Positions 39,059 through 47,489 of a DNA stretch of 64,000 bases are shown piece after piece (position 1 is the first letter of the stretch; every line of letters begins with the position of its first letter). Both the position numbers and the translations under genes were made by a program. The stretch is from positions 1 to 64,000 of the forward strand of contig JAEZKA010000027.1 of assembly GCA_023436225.1 (NCBI GenBank), given 5' to 3'. This DNA comes from Bacillota bacterium. GTDB taxonomy: Bacteria > Bacillota > Clostridia > Lachnospirales > Lachnospiraceae. Under the pieces are notes generated by a model. That model saw only the letters and a list, made by a program, of their open reading frames with translations, did no database searches and was not told the origin of the DNA.

Positions 39059-39358
39059 TTATAATTGGAGTGCCAACATTACGATATTAGCTATCACTAC
39101 AATTGTGCTTACCGCGATGAATTTAATCTGCTCCCATTTCGCCTTACGATTTCCCATAAAAAAGAGTAACAGTATGATTCCTACTGTAATCAACATATAG
39201 GTTAGCTTAGGCATGGTATTACCTAATCCTCCACGGAAGCTTAACTGAGTAGCGATCCTATCCGGCAGTCTAGAATAAGCATAGGCATCAAATAACAACG
39301 TGATTACCAGATAGATTCCATTCAGTATCGGATATATATTTTTCTTGATTTTATTCAT
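39059..39358 (-). CDS. Small DUF1648-like membrane protein
   Basis: This 99-residue protein has three predicted membrane helices and a short LPDRIATQ loop after the first one, as in DUF1648/SdpI-type proteins. GGGGGAG lies upstream of the ATG. It is a single gene between argH and the hydrogenase-sensor operon. The function is unknown; SdpI itself is an immunity protein, but that role is not implied here. Confidence 0.7.
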   Translation of the reverse strand: MNKIKKNIYPILNGIYLVITLLFDAYAYSRLPDRIATQLSFRGGLGNTMPKLTYMLITVGIILLLFFMGNRKAKWEQIKFIAVSTIVVIANIVMLALQL

Positions 39359-39568
39359 GTTTTCTCACTCCCCCTCTGCTTCTCTTCCAAAAGTATTCAT
39401 ATTAATTGCTTTCTTTGCTACCCATGATTATATTCTACTCCGCGCCAGAATGCAATCCTCTGTATCTTAGTCTAACAATTGAATTATGTTTCAAGTCCCC
39501 TGGGTCGCCATTAGGTGCCTTTGATATGTGTTTTTAAGGTTCTTATTTTGAAAAATTCTCTCTTTAGA

Positions 39569-39597
39569 TTGACATTTTTTTAACAATGTACTATACT
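39569..39597 (+). promoter_or_regulatory. Promoter of the hydrogenase-sensor operon, possible Rex site
   Basis: TTGACA (39569-39574) and TATACT (39592-39597) are separated by 17 bases. The 18 bases from 39569 (TTGACAT...TTAACAA) match 11 of 14 fixed positions of the clostridial Rex operator TTGTTAAnnnnTTAACAA. A palindrome ATACTAGTAT (39593-39602) overlaps the -10. The promoter is well supported; the Rex reading is tentative. Confidence 0.6.
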
Positions 39598-39656
39598 AGT
39601 ATGGATTAATCTTAAATACTAAAGAAATCGATTAACCATAGGAAGGGAGCTTTTCC

Positions 39657-39899
39657 ATGAATATATCTATCTGTGTCGGTAGTTCCTGCCACATCAAAGG
39701 TTCTTACAATATCATTCAACTTATGAAGAAATCGATAGAAATACACCATCTAGAGGAGAAGGTCAATCTGTCTGCTGCTTTCTGCCTTGGACGCTGCACA
39801 GATGGGGTTACTGTCAAAATCGATGATGAGATCATCTGCGGTTTATCTGCGGAACGTTTCCCTGACTTCTTTGAACAATATGTTCTAGCTAAAATGTAA
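39657..39899 (+). CDS. Thioredoxin-like [2Fe-2S] ferredoxin (NuoE/HydC-like)
   Basis: This 80-residue protein has four cysteines (C6, C11, C43, C47) in the spacing of the thioredoxin-fold [2Fe-2S] domain of NuoE and bifurcating hydrogenases. It is a stand-alone version and probably passes electrons to or from the next gene product. GGAAGGGAG precedes the ATG. Confidence 0.82.
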   Translation: MNISICVGSSCHIKGSYNIIQLMKKSIEIHHLEEKVNLSAAFCLGRCTDGVTVKIDDEIICGLSAERFPDFFEQYVLAKM

Positions 39900-39986
39900 C
39901 TTTATCATACTCAGTGCTTTTAACAAATCCACTGATAACAATAGAAGCTGCAAATCCAAGCAGCACTACTTAAGAGGTCGTGAATT

Positions 39987-41669
39987 ATGAATCATTACAT
40001 ACAACTAAAAAAATCAAATTGTAAGAATTGTTATAAATGCATTCGTCATTGTCCTGTGAAATCGATCCGTTTCGCAGACCATCAAGCTCATATCGTTAAG
40101 GAACAATGTATCCTATGCGGTGAATGCTTTGTTGCCTGTCCACAGAATGCCAAGCAGATTCGCAGTGATGTCAGTATTGTGAAGGAGATGCTGGCAACGG
40201 GTAAACCTGTCTATGCCAGCGTAGCCCCAGCTTTTATTGCAAATTATGCCGGTTCCGATTTATCCTCTTTGGCAAACGCCTTATATAAACTAGGTTTTGC
40301 AGGTGTGGAAGAGACGGCTCTCGGGGCCACTATCGTGAAAACGGAATATGAAGCCATGATACGCAAGGGAGATGGTAAAGCTATTATTACCTCCTGTTGC
40401 CATACTGTTAACGTATTGATTCAGAAGTATTATCCTGAGGCACTCCCCTATCTGGCCCCGGTATTATCACCGATGCAGGCTCATTGCAAAAAGCTAAAGG
40501 TGGAGCACCCTGACGCCTATACTGTCTTCTTAGGTCCCTGTATCTCTAAGAAGGAAGAAGCAGAGCTTTACCCTGGAATCGTTGATTGTGTTCTGACCTT
40601 TGAAGAGTTATCCTCATGGTTTATGGAAGAAGAAATTGAGGTAACTCCTGTTGCTTCTGACTGCGCCTCCGATCAAGGCCGAGCCAGGCTTTTTCCTATC
40701 CCCGGTGGAATTATACGCTCCATGTTCACCGAGGAATTCGAATATGACTTTATTGCGATTGATGGAATTGACAATTGCATGAAGGCACTCGCTAACATAG
40801 TAAAAGGCGAGCTTCGTAACTGCTTTATCGAGATGAGTGCTTGCTCGGGAAGCTGCATTGGTGGACCTGCAATGGACAAAGAGCACCGGATGCCTGTATC
40901 CGATTTTATTCGTGTGAACCGCTTCGCAAAGGAGAAGGATTTTGTGCTTCCATATCCCAAACCGGAGCATTTAATCAAACATTTTAACTACATGGGATGT
41001 CATAATCAGATGCCAGGAAGCATTGCCATCGAGGAAATACTGCATAAGATGGGTAAGTCACTTCCGGAGCATGAGTTAAACTGCGGAAGCTGTGGTTATA
41101 ATACCTGTCATGAAAAAGCAATTGCGGTTCTCCAAGGAAAAGCAGATTTAACCATGTGTCTTCCCTATCTTAAAGAGAAAGCCGAGAACTTCTCCGATAA
41201 TATTATCTATAATATGCCTAACGGAGTTCTTGTTCTCAATGAAGAGCTGGAGGTTCAACAGATTAACCGTGCCGCAAGACAGATTTTAAGCATCCAGCAT
41301 AAAAGTGATATCCTCGGCGCACCGGTAGTCCGTATCCTAAACCCCGCTGCATATCTAGAGGTAATGACCAGTGGCCGTAATATTCATGATAAGCTGAGCT
41401 ATCTAGCCGACTATGAAAAATATGTGGAGGAAACCATCATATATGATAGGACCTATCACATCATCATTAGTATTATGAGAGATATCACAGCAGAAGAAAA
41501 CGCACGTCTCAAAAAAGAACAGATTAGTAGACAAACTATGGAGATTACAGATAAGGTTATTGAGAAGCAAATGCGTGTCGTTCAGGAGATTGCCTCTTTG
41601 CTTGGAGAGACAACCGCTGAGACCAAGATTGCCCTAACGAATCTGAAGGAGACGCTACGCAATGAATAA
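39987..41669 (+). CDS. [FeFe]-hydrogenase-like sensor with PAS domain (HydS type)
   Basis: This 560-residue protein has two [4Fe-4S] motifs (C12-C22 and C41-C51), an H-cluster domain with all four ligand cysteines (C138 in TSCC, C185 in GPCISKKEE, C286 and C290 in ACSGSCIGG), a further four-Cys cluster (C366, C369, C374, C391), a PAS domain (about 405-500) and a helical tail. Full H-cluster ligation with a PAS domain marks the sensory group of hydrogenases, which are thought to detect H2 rather than produce it. The downstream phosphatase is its likely output partner. Confidence 0.88.
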   Translation: MNHYIQLKKSNCKNCYKCIRHCPVKSIRFADHQAHIVKEQCILCGECFVACPQNAKQIRSDVSIVKEMLATGKPVYASVAPAFIANYAGSDLSSLANALYKLGFAGVEETALGATIVKTEYEAMIRKGDGKAIITSCCHTVNVLIQKYYPEALPYLAPVLSPMQAHCKKLKVEHPDAYTVFLGPCISKKEEAELYPGIVDCVLTFEELSSWFMEEEIEVTPVASDCASDQGRARLFPIPGGIIRSMFTEEFEYDFIAIDGIDNCMKALANIVKGELRNCFIEMSACSGSCIGGPAMDKEHRMPVSDFIRVNRFAKEKDFVLPYPKPEHLIKHFNYMGCHNQMPGSIAIEEILHKMGKSLPEHELNCGSCGYNTCHEKAIAVLQGKADLTMCLPYLKEKAENFSDNIIYNMPNGVLVLNEELEVQQINRAARQILSIQHKSDILGAPVVRILNPAAYLEVMTSGRNIHDKLSYLADYEKYVEETIIYDRTYHIIISIMRDITAEENARLKKEQISRQTMEITDKVIEKQMRVVQEIASLLGETTAETKIALTNLKETLRNE

Positions 41670-42834
41670 TCTATGTACCGATATCGGATATCACAGCTTG
41701 AATAAGAATGGCGAACAATTATGCGGAGATCGCGTAGAGGTTGTAGAGGGTATAGACGGCTCTGTGGTCATGGTACTGGCAGATGGACTTGGTAGCGGAG
41801 TGAAAGCTAATATCCTCTCTACCCTAACCTCAAAGATAATTTCAACGATGATGGCGAACCATATGACCATAGAGGACTGTGTTACCACCGTAGCCTCTAC
41901 TCTGCCGGTTTGTGAGAAACGAGGCATCGCCTATTCGACCTTCACAATCATTCAAGTAGTGGATAATAAATATGTCGAAATAATCCAATATGATAATCCG
42001 CATGTTATCCTTCTGAGAGATGGCGTCAATTGCGATTATGAAAAAGTCAGTATGCAGATTGGTGACAAGAATATCTTTCAATCTAAAATAGAGCTATCCC
42101 CCGGTGATGTACTCGTAGCTATGAGTGATGGTGCAGTATATGCCGGTGTGGGAAAAACCTTGAATTTCGGATGGCAACGGGATAATATCATAGAATTTTT
42201 GGAGGCAGTGTACGAAAGCACTTATTCTTCCAAAATGATAGCAACAATATTACTAGACCAATGCTCACAGCTATACGGCGGATTACCCGGTGATGATACG
42301 ACAATTGCAGCTGTTAGAATCCGCAACCGTCAGCCGATTAATTTATTGATTGGCCCTCCCTCCGATCCAAAAGATTTACATAAGATGCTGTCCCTTTTCT
42401 TTGCAAAAGAAGGTAAGCATATCGTCTGTGGCGGAACCACCGCTTCGCTGGCTGCTGAGTTCTTAAACAAGGATATGGTGACCGGAATTGATTATCCAGA
42501 TCCCGAGATTCCTCCTATCTCCAAGGTAGAGGGGATCGATCTGGTGACTGAAGGCGTTATCACTATGAGTAAAGTACTTCAATATGCCAAAAGCTATCTG
42601 GAGGATAATGAGTATTATCTACATTGGAGCAGTAGAAAGGACGGAGCCTCCCTCATCACCCAGCTACTGTTTGAAGAGGCGACGGATATTAATTTTTATG
42701 TTGGACGGGCGATCAACCCAGCCCATCAGAATCCGAAGCTACCAATCAATTTTAGCATCAAGATGCGTCTGGTAGATGAACTGGCTGACTGTCTTCGAAG
42801 TATCGGAAAACGGATTAACGTCATTTATTTTTAA
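41662..42834 (+). CDS. SpoIIE-family serine/threonine phosphatase
   Basis: This 390-residue PP2C-type phosphatase starts inside the end of the hydrogenase-sensor gene (8-base overlap), so the two are translationally coupled. Metal-site motifs are DGLGSG (Asp41), SDGAVYAG near 151 and GDDTT near 208. The C-terminal 170 residues form an extra domain (PSDPKDLHKML..., HIVCGGTTASLAA) of unknown role. In such operons the phosphatase is taken to relay the redox or H2 signal to an anti-sigma switch or similar target; that target is not in the window. Confidence 0.87.
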   Translation: MNNLCTDIGYHSLNKNGEQLCGDRVEVVEGIDGSVVMVLADGLGSGVKANILSTLTSKIISTMMANHMTIEDCVTTVASTLPVCEKRGIAYSTFTIIQVVDNKYVEIIQYDNPHVILLRDGVNCDYEKVSMQIGDKNIFQSKIELSPGDVLVAMSDGAVYAGVGKTLNFGWQRDNIIEFLEAVYESTYSSKMIATILLDQCSQLYGGLPGDDTTIAAVRIRNRQPINLLIGPPSDPKDLHKMLSLFFAKEGKHIVCGGTTASLAAEFLNKDMVTGIDYPDPEIPPISKVEGIDLVTEGVITMSKVLQYAKSYLEDNEYYLHWSSRKDGASLITQLLFEEATDINFYVGRAINPAHQNPKLPINFSIKMRLVDELADCLRSIGKRINVIYF

Positions 42835-42864
42835 AGGGCTTTGCTGAATGAAAGTATAAATACA

Positions 42865-42940
42865 GAAAGAACAACATGCATCCTATACTAGATAATCTTT
42901 TAATTAAGATTATCTAGTATAGGATGCATGTTGTTCTTTC
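42865..42940. terminator. Very long perfect hairpin between convergent genes
   Basis: Perfect 35-bp arms (42865-42899 and 42906-42940) enclose a 6-nt loop, which is far longer than a usual terminator stem. It separates the hydrogenase-sensor operon from the signal peptidase genes and probably ends both transcripts. Confidence 0.8.
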
Positions 42941-42997
42941 CTTTCGCATTAGCCTATATATGCAACAACTTTATTTGAATCAAGAAATCTAAAAATA

Positions 42998-43540
42998 CTA
43001 TTCACCTAAACCATAATCAATCTTTTCAAACCATTTGAATTTCGGGTATTTGAATAATGCTTTACCTCGGATATCCTCCAATGGAATATATTTATCAGGC
43101 CATAGCCTTGCGTCTCCCGAAACATTCCGGTTATCACCCATCATCCAGTAATGTCCCTCTGGAATCTCATATGGACCAAAAGAGCCCTCCATGTATTCCC
43201 AAAGATAATCCTCCTTCAAGGGCTTACCATTAATATAAACGACTCCATCCTTGCCTTCCACTGTCTCACCAGGTAAGCCGATGATTCTCTTGATATAATC
43301 ATCCCCATCTTCCTCCAATGGATTTGCAAAGACTACGATATCGCCGCGCTCCGGTTTATGAAAAAGATATGCCAGACGGAAGACACCTACCTTCTCATCG
43401 ATAAGAAAGGTTTTTTCCATCGATGGGGTTGGAGAACTGATTGCATAATAAACCCATTTATTAATAGCCATAGCTAATATGAAAGCAGCCGCTATGATTA
43501 GCACCCAGCTTAAAATTTCTTTCCCAACTTTTTTATTCAT
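42998..43540 (-). CDS. lepB: Signal peptidase I (second copy)
   Basis: This 180-residue membrane-anchored serine protease cleaves secretory signal peptides. It has one N-terminal membrane helix, the nucleophile S40 in SPTPSM, the general base K84 in YIKRIIGLPGE, and box E as MMGDNRN. GAGGAG precedes the ATG. It lies 27 bases after a paralogue, so the two arose by tandem duplication and are probably co-transcribed. Confidence 0.93.
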   Translation of the reverse strand: MNKKVGKEILSWVLIIAAAFILAMAINKWVYYAISSPTPSMEKTFLIDEKVGVFRLAYLFHKPERGDIVVFANPLEEDGDDYIKRIIGLPGETVEGKDGVVYINGKPLKEDYLWEYMEGSFGPYEIPEGHYWMMGDNRNVSGDARLWPDKYIPLEDIRGKALFKYPKFKWFEKIDYGLGE

Positions 43541-43567
43541 AATTTACGTCTCCTCATATGAAATTCG

Positions 43568-44098
43568 CTACTCATACTTCACGGAACCAAACCAATGGAA
43601 ATTTGGATATTTTAGAATGGCTTTTCCCTCAATCTTGTCTCTGGCTAAAAATTTATTCTCCCAATATCTGGAGTCCTGAGAATTATTACGGTTATCACCC
43701 ATCATAAAGTAACTGTCTTCCGGAACCTCGTAGGGTCCAAAGTCACTATCTAACGCTTCTTTAACATAAGGCTCCTCCAAAGGTTCCCCATTGATATATA
43801 CAAGACCATCCTTGCCTTCAATTGTCTCTCCGGGCATACCGATGATCCGTTTGATATAATCCAGCTCTTCATTATCCGGATATGGGAAGACAACGATATC
43901 ACCTCTTCTTGGATCACTCGATAAATAGGATAACCTAGAGGTGACAACCCGGTTACCAATCTCTATCGTATCTTCCATGGAGCCTGTAGGTACCTCTACA
44001 TTATATATAATAAACTCTTTAATTAAAGTAGCTGCAACGATTGCAATCACGAAAACCAGTATCCAGCTGATAACTTCCTTCATAACCTTTTTACTCAT
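43568..44098 (-). CDS. lepB: Signal peptidase I (first copy)
   Basis: This 176-residue paralogue has S40 in VPTGSM, K83 in YIKRIIGMPGE and box E as MMGDNRNNS. AAAGGGG lies 7 bases upstream of the ATG. Clostridia often carry several type I signal peptidases; how the two divide their substrates is not evident. Confidence 0.93.
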   Translation of the reverse strand: MSKKVMKEVISWILVFVIAIVAATLIKEFIIYNVEVPTGSMEDTIEIGNRVVTSRLSYLSSDPRRGDIVVFPYPDNEELDYIKRIIGMPGETIEGKDGLVYINGEPLEEPYVKEALDSDFGPYEVPEDSYFMMGDNRNNSQDSRYWENKFLARDKIEGKAILKYPNFHWFGSVKYE

Positions 44099-44306
44099 GG
44101 CAATCCCCTTTAGTAATAGAATGCGGAACTTATATGCAATTATACCCTTCCGGTTGTATTTTGTAAATAAGGTTTCCTACAACATCCACCAAGAACTTCC
44201 AATATCATTATCGTTCAGGGGCTCATCAATGTTGATCATATGAGTATTATTTTCAAAGTACGAGATGCTATTATTGCTATAAAACTAGGCAGCCTGATTA
44301 TGATTG

Positions 44307-44733
44307 CTATATCTTAGTTACGCTAAACCGAGATGCTACCACTAACCATAAGCCGGGAAAGAACCTCATAATCTGCCATACCCCTGCACCTTTTAAGCCT
44401 AATTCCGGTATAAGTGAGAACTTAGCATTCATGCTTCTGACATCGTCAAACCATACCACATGCTCTACTCCCTCAGCATTCGTATAATTATAGAAAGGTG
44501 CCTGGGCCAACTCATCGAACTGTATCGTCACACCATATTGCACGCCACGTTCGATTGCCTGCTGATTACCGATGGATTCAGCAGCTGTCTCTCCCCGTAC
44601 GAAGGGTAATGGCCAATCATACGCATAATTGGGAATTCCCATCAGAATCTTATTCGGATCTATAACGGATACGCCATATTCCAAAACTCTGCGTACATTA
44701 TTCAGAGGCGCTGTTGCCATAGGAGGGCCATAC
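44307..44733 (-). pseudogene. 3' part of an interrupted LysM-GH18 (YaaH/SleL-like) gene
   Basis: This encodes the C-terminal 140 residues of a GH18-type spore peptidoglycan hydrolase (GPPMATAPLNNVRRV..., then GIPNYAYDWPLPF and VWFDD). It has no signal or start of its own with a ribosome binding site. The reading frame continues upstream to the junction at 44733 and there meets the codons missing from the 5' part at 49060-49965. It is probably silent until the intervening element is excised. Confidence 0.88.
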
Positions 44734-44752
44734 GTATATACGCATACCTATC
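44729..44752. other. Left attachment junction of the intervening element
   Basis: On the minus strand this reads GTATGCGTATATACGTATGG. It shares TATAC-n-TATG with the right junction at 49104-49113. The inferred crossover dinucleotide is AC (plus strand GT, 44734-44735). Confidence 0.7.
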
Positions 44753-44856
44753 GCAGGTAATGTTGATTACATCATATATTAGCAAATTTACAAAGAGCCC
44801 TGCATATAACCTGACGAGGTAATATGCGGGGCATCTGTTATATTGATATCTACTGG

Positions 44857-45585
44857 CTACTTTTTACTAATCGCTCTATCCTTACTATAAATATCATCTA
44901 GATATTCAATAACTCCCAAATAAACTGCCCATGCAATTTTATTTTGGTATTCATCATTGCATAAAAGCTCTGCTTCCGCTCTATTTGATAGAAAACCGCA
45001 TTCAACTATCACCAGAGGGCATTTCGAATTTTTTAGTAAATAGTAGGTACTGTTTGGCTTAGCTAATCTATGATTACCATCATTTATGTTCTCCTTTAAA
45101 CTATCTTGTATCATTTCAGCAAGGATACGTCCTCTCTCTGATTTTTCATAATAAAAAACTTGTGCTCCTCTCGCAGAACCTTGAGTAAAGCTATTTTGAT
45201 GTATACTTATCGACAATGTTGCATCACTTGAGTTAATAATTTTTATTCTCTTATTCATATCTTCTTTCTTCATGCCTTGGCTTGATCTTGAACTTGAAGA
45301 TAAATCCTTGTCTTCCTCACGTGTCATTATTACTTTAATATCGCGAATTTCCAAAAGATTTTTTATTTTATTCGCTACGATTAAATTAATATCTTTTTCT
45401 AATACATTATTAATTCCTATCTTGCCTGGATCAAAACCACCATGACCTGCATCAATCACGATAATTGTATTTTCGGACTTTTGTTCAGGCAAAAGTTTAA
45501 AGACACTAAATTTCCGATCAATCAAGATGACATATGATAACAGAAGTAATAAAAAGATCGAGATTATAATAGTTTTTTTCTTCAT
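44857..45585 (-). CDS. CwlD-like N-acetylmuramoyl-L-alanine amidase
   Basis: This 242-residue, N-terminally anchored zinc amidase removes the stem peptide from muramic acid. The first zinc His is in IDAGHGG, the conserved Glu in VLEKDI, the second His in SISIHQNSF and the catalytic Glu in VECGFLSN. Length and the KKEDMNKRIKIIN region resemble the sporulation amidase CwlD, which acts before PdaA in making muramic-delta-lactam of the cortex. It lies inside the intervening element, next to a deacetylase gene. Confidence 0.85.
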   Translation of the reverse strand: MKKKTIIISIFLLLLLSYVILIDRKFSVFKLLPEQKSENTIIVIDAGHGGFDPGKIGINNVLEKDINLIVANKIKNLLEIRDIKVIMTREEDKDLSSSSRSSQGMKKEDMNKRIKIINSSDATLSISIHQNSFTQGSARGAQVFYYEKSERGRILAEMIQDSLKENINDGNHRLAKPNSTYYLLKNSKCPLVIVECGFLSNRAEAELLCNDEYQNKIAWAVYLGVIEYLDDIYSKDRAISKK

Positions 45586-45668
45586 TATGCATGCCTGAAT
45601 TTTTATTAATTCATTATATGTTAATACTCCATAATAAAGTAATAAAGATTTACGGTATCAATATATGA

Positions 45669-46550
45669 TTAATTGATATGTTTTATAGTAGCCAAGCCTT
45701 CCTTCATTAATTTATTCATCGGATAGTTATGGGAGCGACATATTCTTTTTAATCCAAATAAATCATCTTTACTATTCACACTAATCAGATTTATGCCATA
45801 GGTTACAGAAAGAGAGGACTTAAAACCTAATTCCTTCAGAATGATATCCGTGTTGTTACAATATCTACCATATGGATATGCAAAGGTATTAGGAGCGATA
45901 CCGATATGTGACTCAATTTCTTCTTGCAGCTTCATTAAGTCATCGGATAGGAAGGTCTTATATTCTGCATTCGGCTCGTTCGTCTTTTGGCAACATCCAT
46001 ATCGTCCATTTTTAATCTTATGTAAGTTATAGGAATGGTTCTGTATCTCAGCGAGTCCCGATTCCTGCATCTCTTTCACTTGATCCCATGTCATATGAGA
46101 ATAATTAATATTAGCATCGTCAACCCTTGAAAAATCATCTACGCTTTTTCCAATTATCGATAATACTATTTTCATATTATATTGCTTTAACAAAGGAAAA
46201 ACATATCGATATGTACTTAAATAACCATCATCAAACGTTAAAATGATAGGTTTTGGTGGTAGCTCCGTTCCTTCATAAACATAATCTATTAAATCTGTCA
46301 TCGTTATTGTAGAATAGCCGTTTTCTGTTAGATACTTTAAATCTTCCTCAAATTCATATGGGCTAATAACATCTTTGCCTAAATTTGAATTTTTCACTTG
46401 ATGGTACATAATGATCGGAACGCATTGGCGCTCTTGTTGGAAGGTAGATATCGTATACTTTACTGTTAAATTCATAGTGATGTTAATTGTTAATAGAATA
46501 AAAATAATAAAGAGTATAATGTCCTTCTTATTAATTTGATAGCTCTTCAT
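45669..46550 (-). CDS. Polysaccharide deacetylase (NodB-fold)
   Basis: This 293-residue membrane-anchored enzyme has one N-terminal helix (residues 10-32). NodB motif 1 is TFDDGY and motif 2 is NHSYNLH, with an AYPYGRYC motif 3 later, so metal ligands and catalytic Asp are present. It would deacetylate N-acetyl sugars of peptidoglycan or another glycan. Its pairing with a CwlD-like amidase suggests a PdaA-like role in spore cortex modification; the sequence itself looks closer to the PgaB/IcaB-type branch. Confidence 0.82.
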   Translation of the reverse strand: MKSYQINKKDIILFIIFILLTINITMNLTVKYTISTFQQERQCVPIIMYHQVKNSNLGKDVISPYEFEEDLKYLTENGYSTITMTDLIDYVYEGTELPPKPIILTFDDGYLSTYRYVFPLLKQYNMKIVLSIIGKSVDDFSRVDDANINYSHMTWDQVKEMQESGLAEIQNHSYNLHKIKNGRYGCCQKTNEPNAEYKTFLSDDLMKLQEEIESHIGIAPNTFAYPYGRYCNNTDIILKELGFKSSLSVTYGINLISVNSKDDLFGLKRICRSHNYPMNKLMKEGLATIKHIN

Positions 46551-46766
46551 AATAAATACCTATTTCCATAGTTATTATAGAATACTATGTTATAGTTGTT
46601 TAATATACCACTTATTTTTCCTGAATATAGAATAAAATATTATCCTTTCCGATATTCCAATTCATCCGTCTATAATAGAGAATTGCTTTAAACATCGGTA
46701 ATAACCATTTAATTATGTAATGCTAATATGATTTACTAATGCGGCGCTTGATAAGCACCGCTTAAT

Positions 46767-46922
46767 CTAATCCTTTGATTTTGCCTTAAATACTTCCCTA
46801 AACTCGTCCATGTACATTTTTCTCGTTTTCCTCTTAGTCTCTTTCCTCTCAACCCATTCAAGAATAAACTGAGCCTGTTCGAGATCATCTTCATAGCGTT
46901 CATCATTTGATATCACAGTCAT
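46767..46922 (-). CDS. 51-residue charged protein of the intervening element
   Basis: AGGAGGAAGTAT directly precedes the ATG at 46922. The translation begins MTVISNDERYEDDLEQAQF and ends in a strongly basic helix (RKETKRKTRKMYMDEF...). It is soluble and helical. It could be a recombination directionality factor or another helper of the recombinase, but only size, charge and location support that. Confidence 0.65.
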   Translation of the reverse strand: MTVISNDERYEDDLEQAQFILEWVERKETKRKTRKMYMDEFREVFKAKSKD

Positions 46923-47090
46923 ATACTTCCTCCTCTTTTACAACACTTGATATTCTGTGACATTATTAGTATTTCAAATTATATAATAATTATTTTTGAA
47001 ATATTTATATATTTTAATGATAGTGTCCTAATCCCTTCTTATACAATTGTTTCGGCTTGTCCCTCCTGCCTTCAAACATGATGGCATATT

Positions 47091-47267
47091 TTATCTCCGT
47101 TCGGCTTCTCTTTCTTCATTTTTTTGTATCGTCAGCTGCAACTGCATCCTTGCCGCTACTCGGTTTAATACCTCTTCCGATTGCTCTTTGGTTACATTGT
47201 TCTTGGATATGTAATCATCAGTAAAGATAACAGTTGCTTGCCTTATCATCATTGTCTTTAATACCAT
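47091..47267 (-). CDS. 58-residue protein of the intervening element
   Basis: GGAG lies 8 bases before the ATG at 47267. The protein begins MVLKTMMIRQATVIF and ends with a charged helix (KNEEREAERR). It is in the same orientation as the 51-residue gene and divergent from the recombinase. The function is unknown; a role with the recombinase is a guess. Confidence 0.55.
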   Translation of the reverse strand: MVLKTMMIRQATVIFTDDYISKNNVTKEQSEEVLNRVAARMQLQLTIQKNEEREAERR

Positions 47268-47489
47268 AATGATCACTCCATGACACTCTTTTCAATATCT
47301 TATGTCATTAGGTTCGTACTAGTTTCCATGTAGATACATGATTACCGGTACTTATATATGCTCCATACACGTTTTACAATTACTTCCACATGGGTTTATG
47401 ATATTTTTTTAGGGAATTTCATATTAATACTAAAGAGGAGATATCTATCTACCTATATCAAATGGGGCTTTTCATCTGGAGGAATTAAT

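Noticed and set aside
44307..44720. The 137-residue GH18 fragment as an independent gene
   Set aside because: It has no ribosome binding site, its frame continues upstream to the element junction, and the missing N-terminal part lies at 49060-49965.
47358..47489. N-terminal 44-residue extension of the serine recombinase
   Set aside because: GGAGG lies directly before the ATG at 47490, and the resolvase domain with its catalytic Ser starts there.
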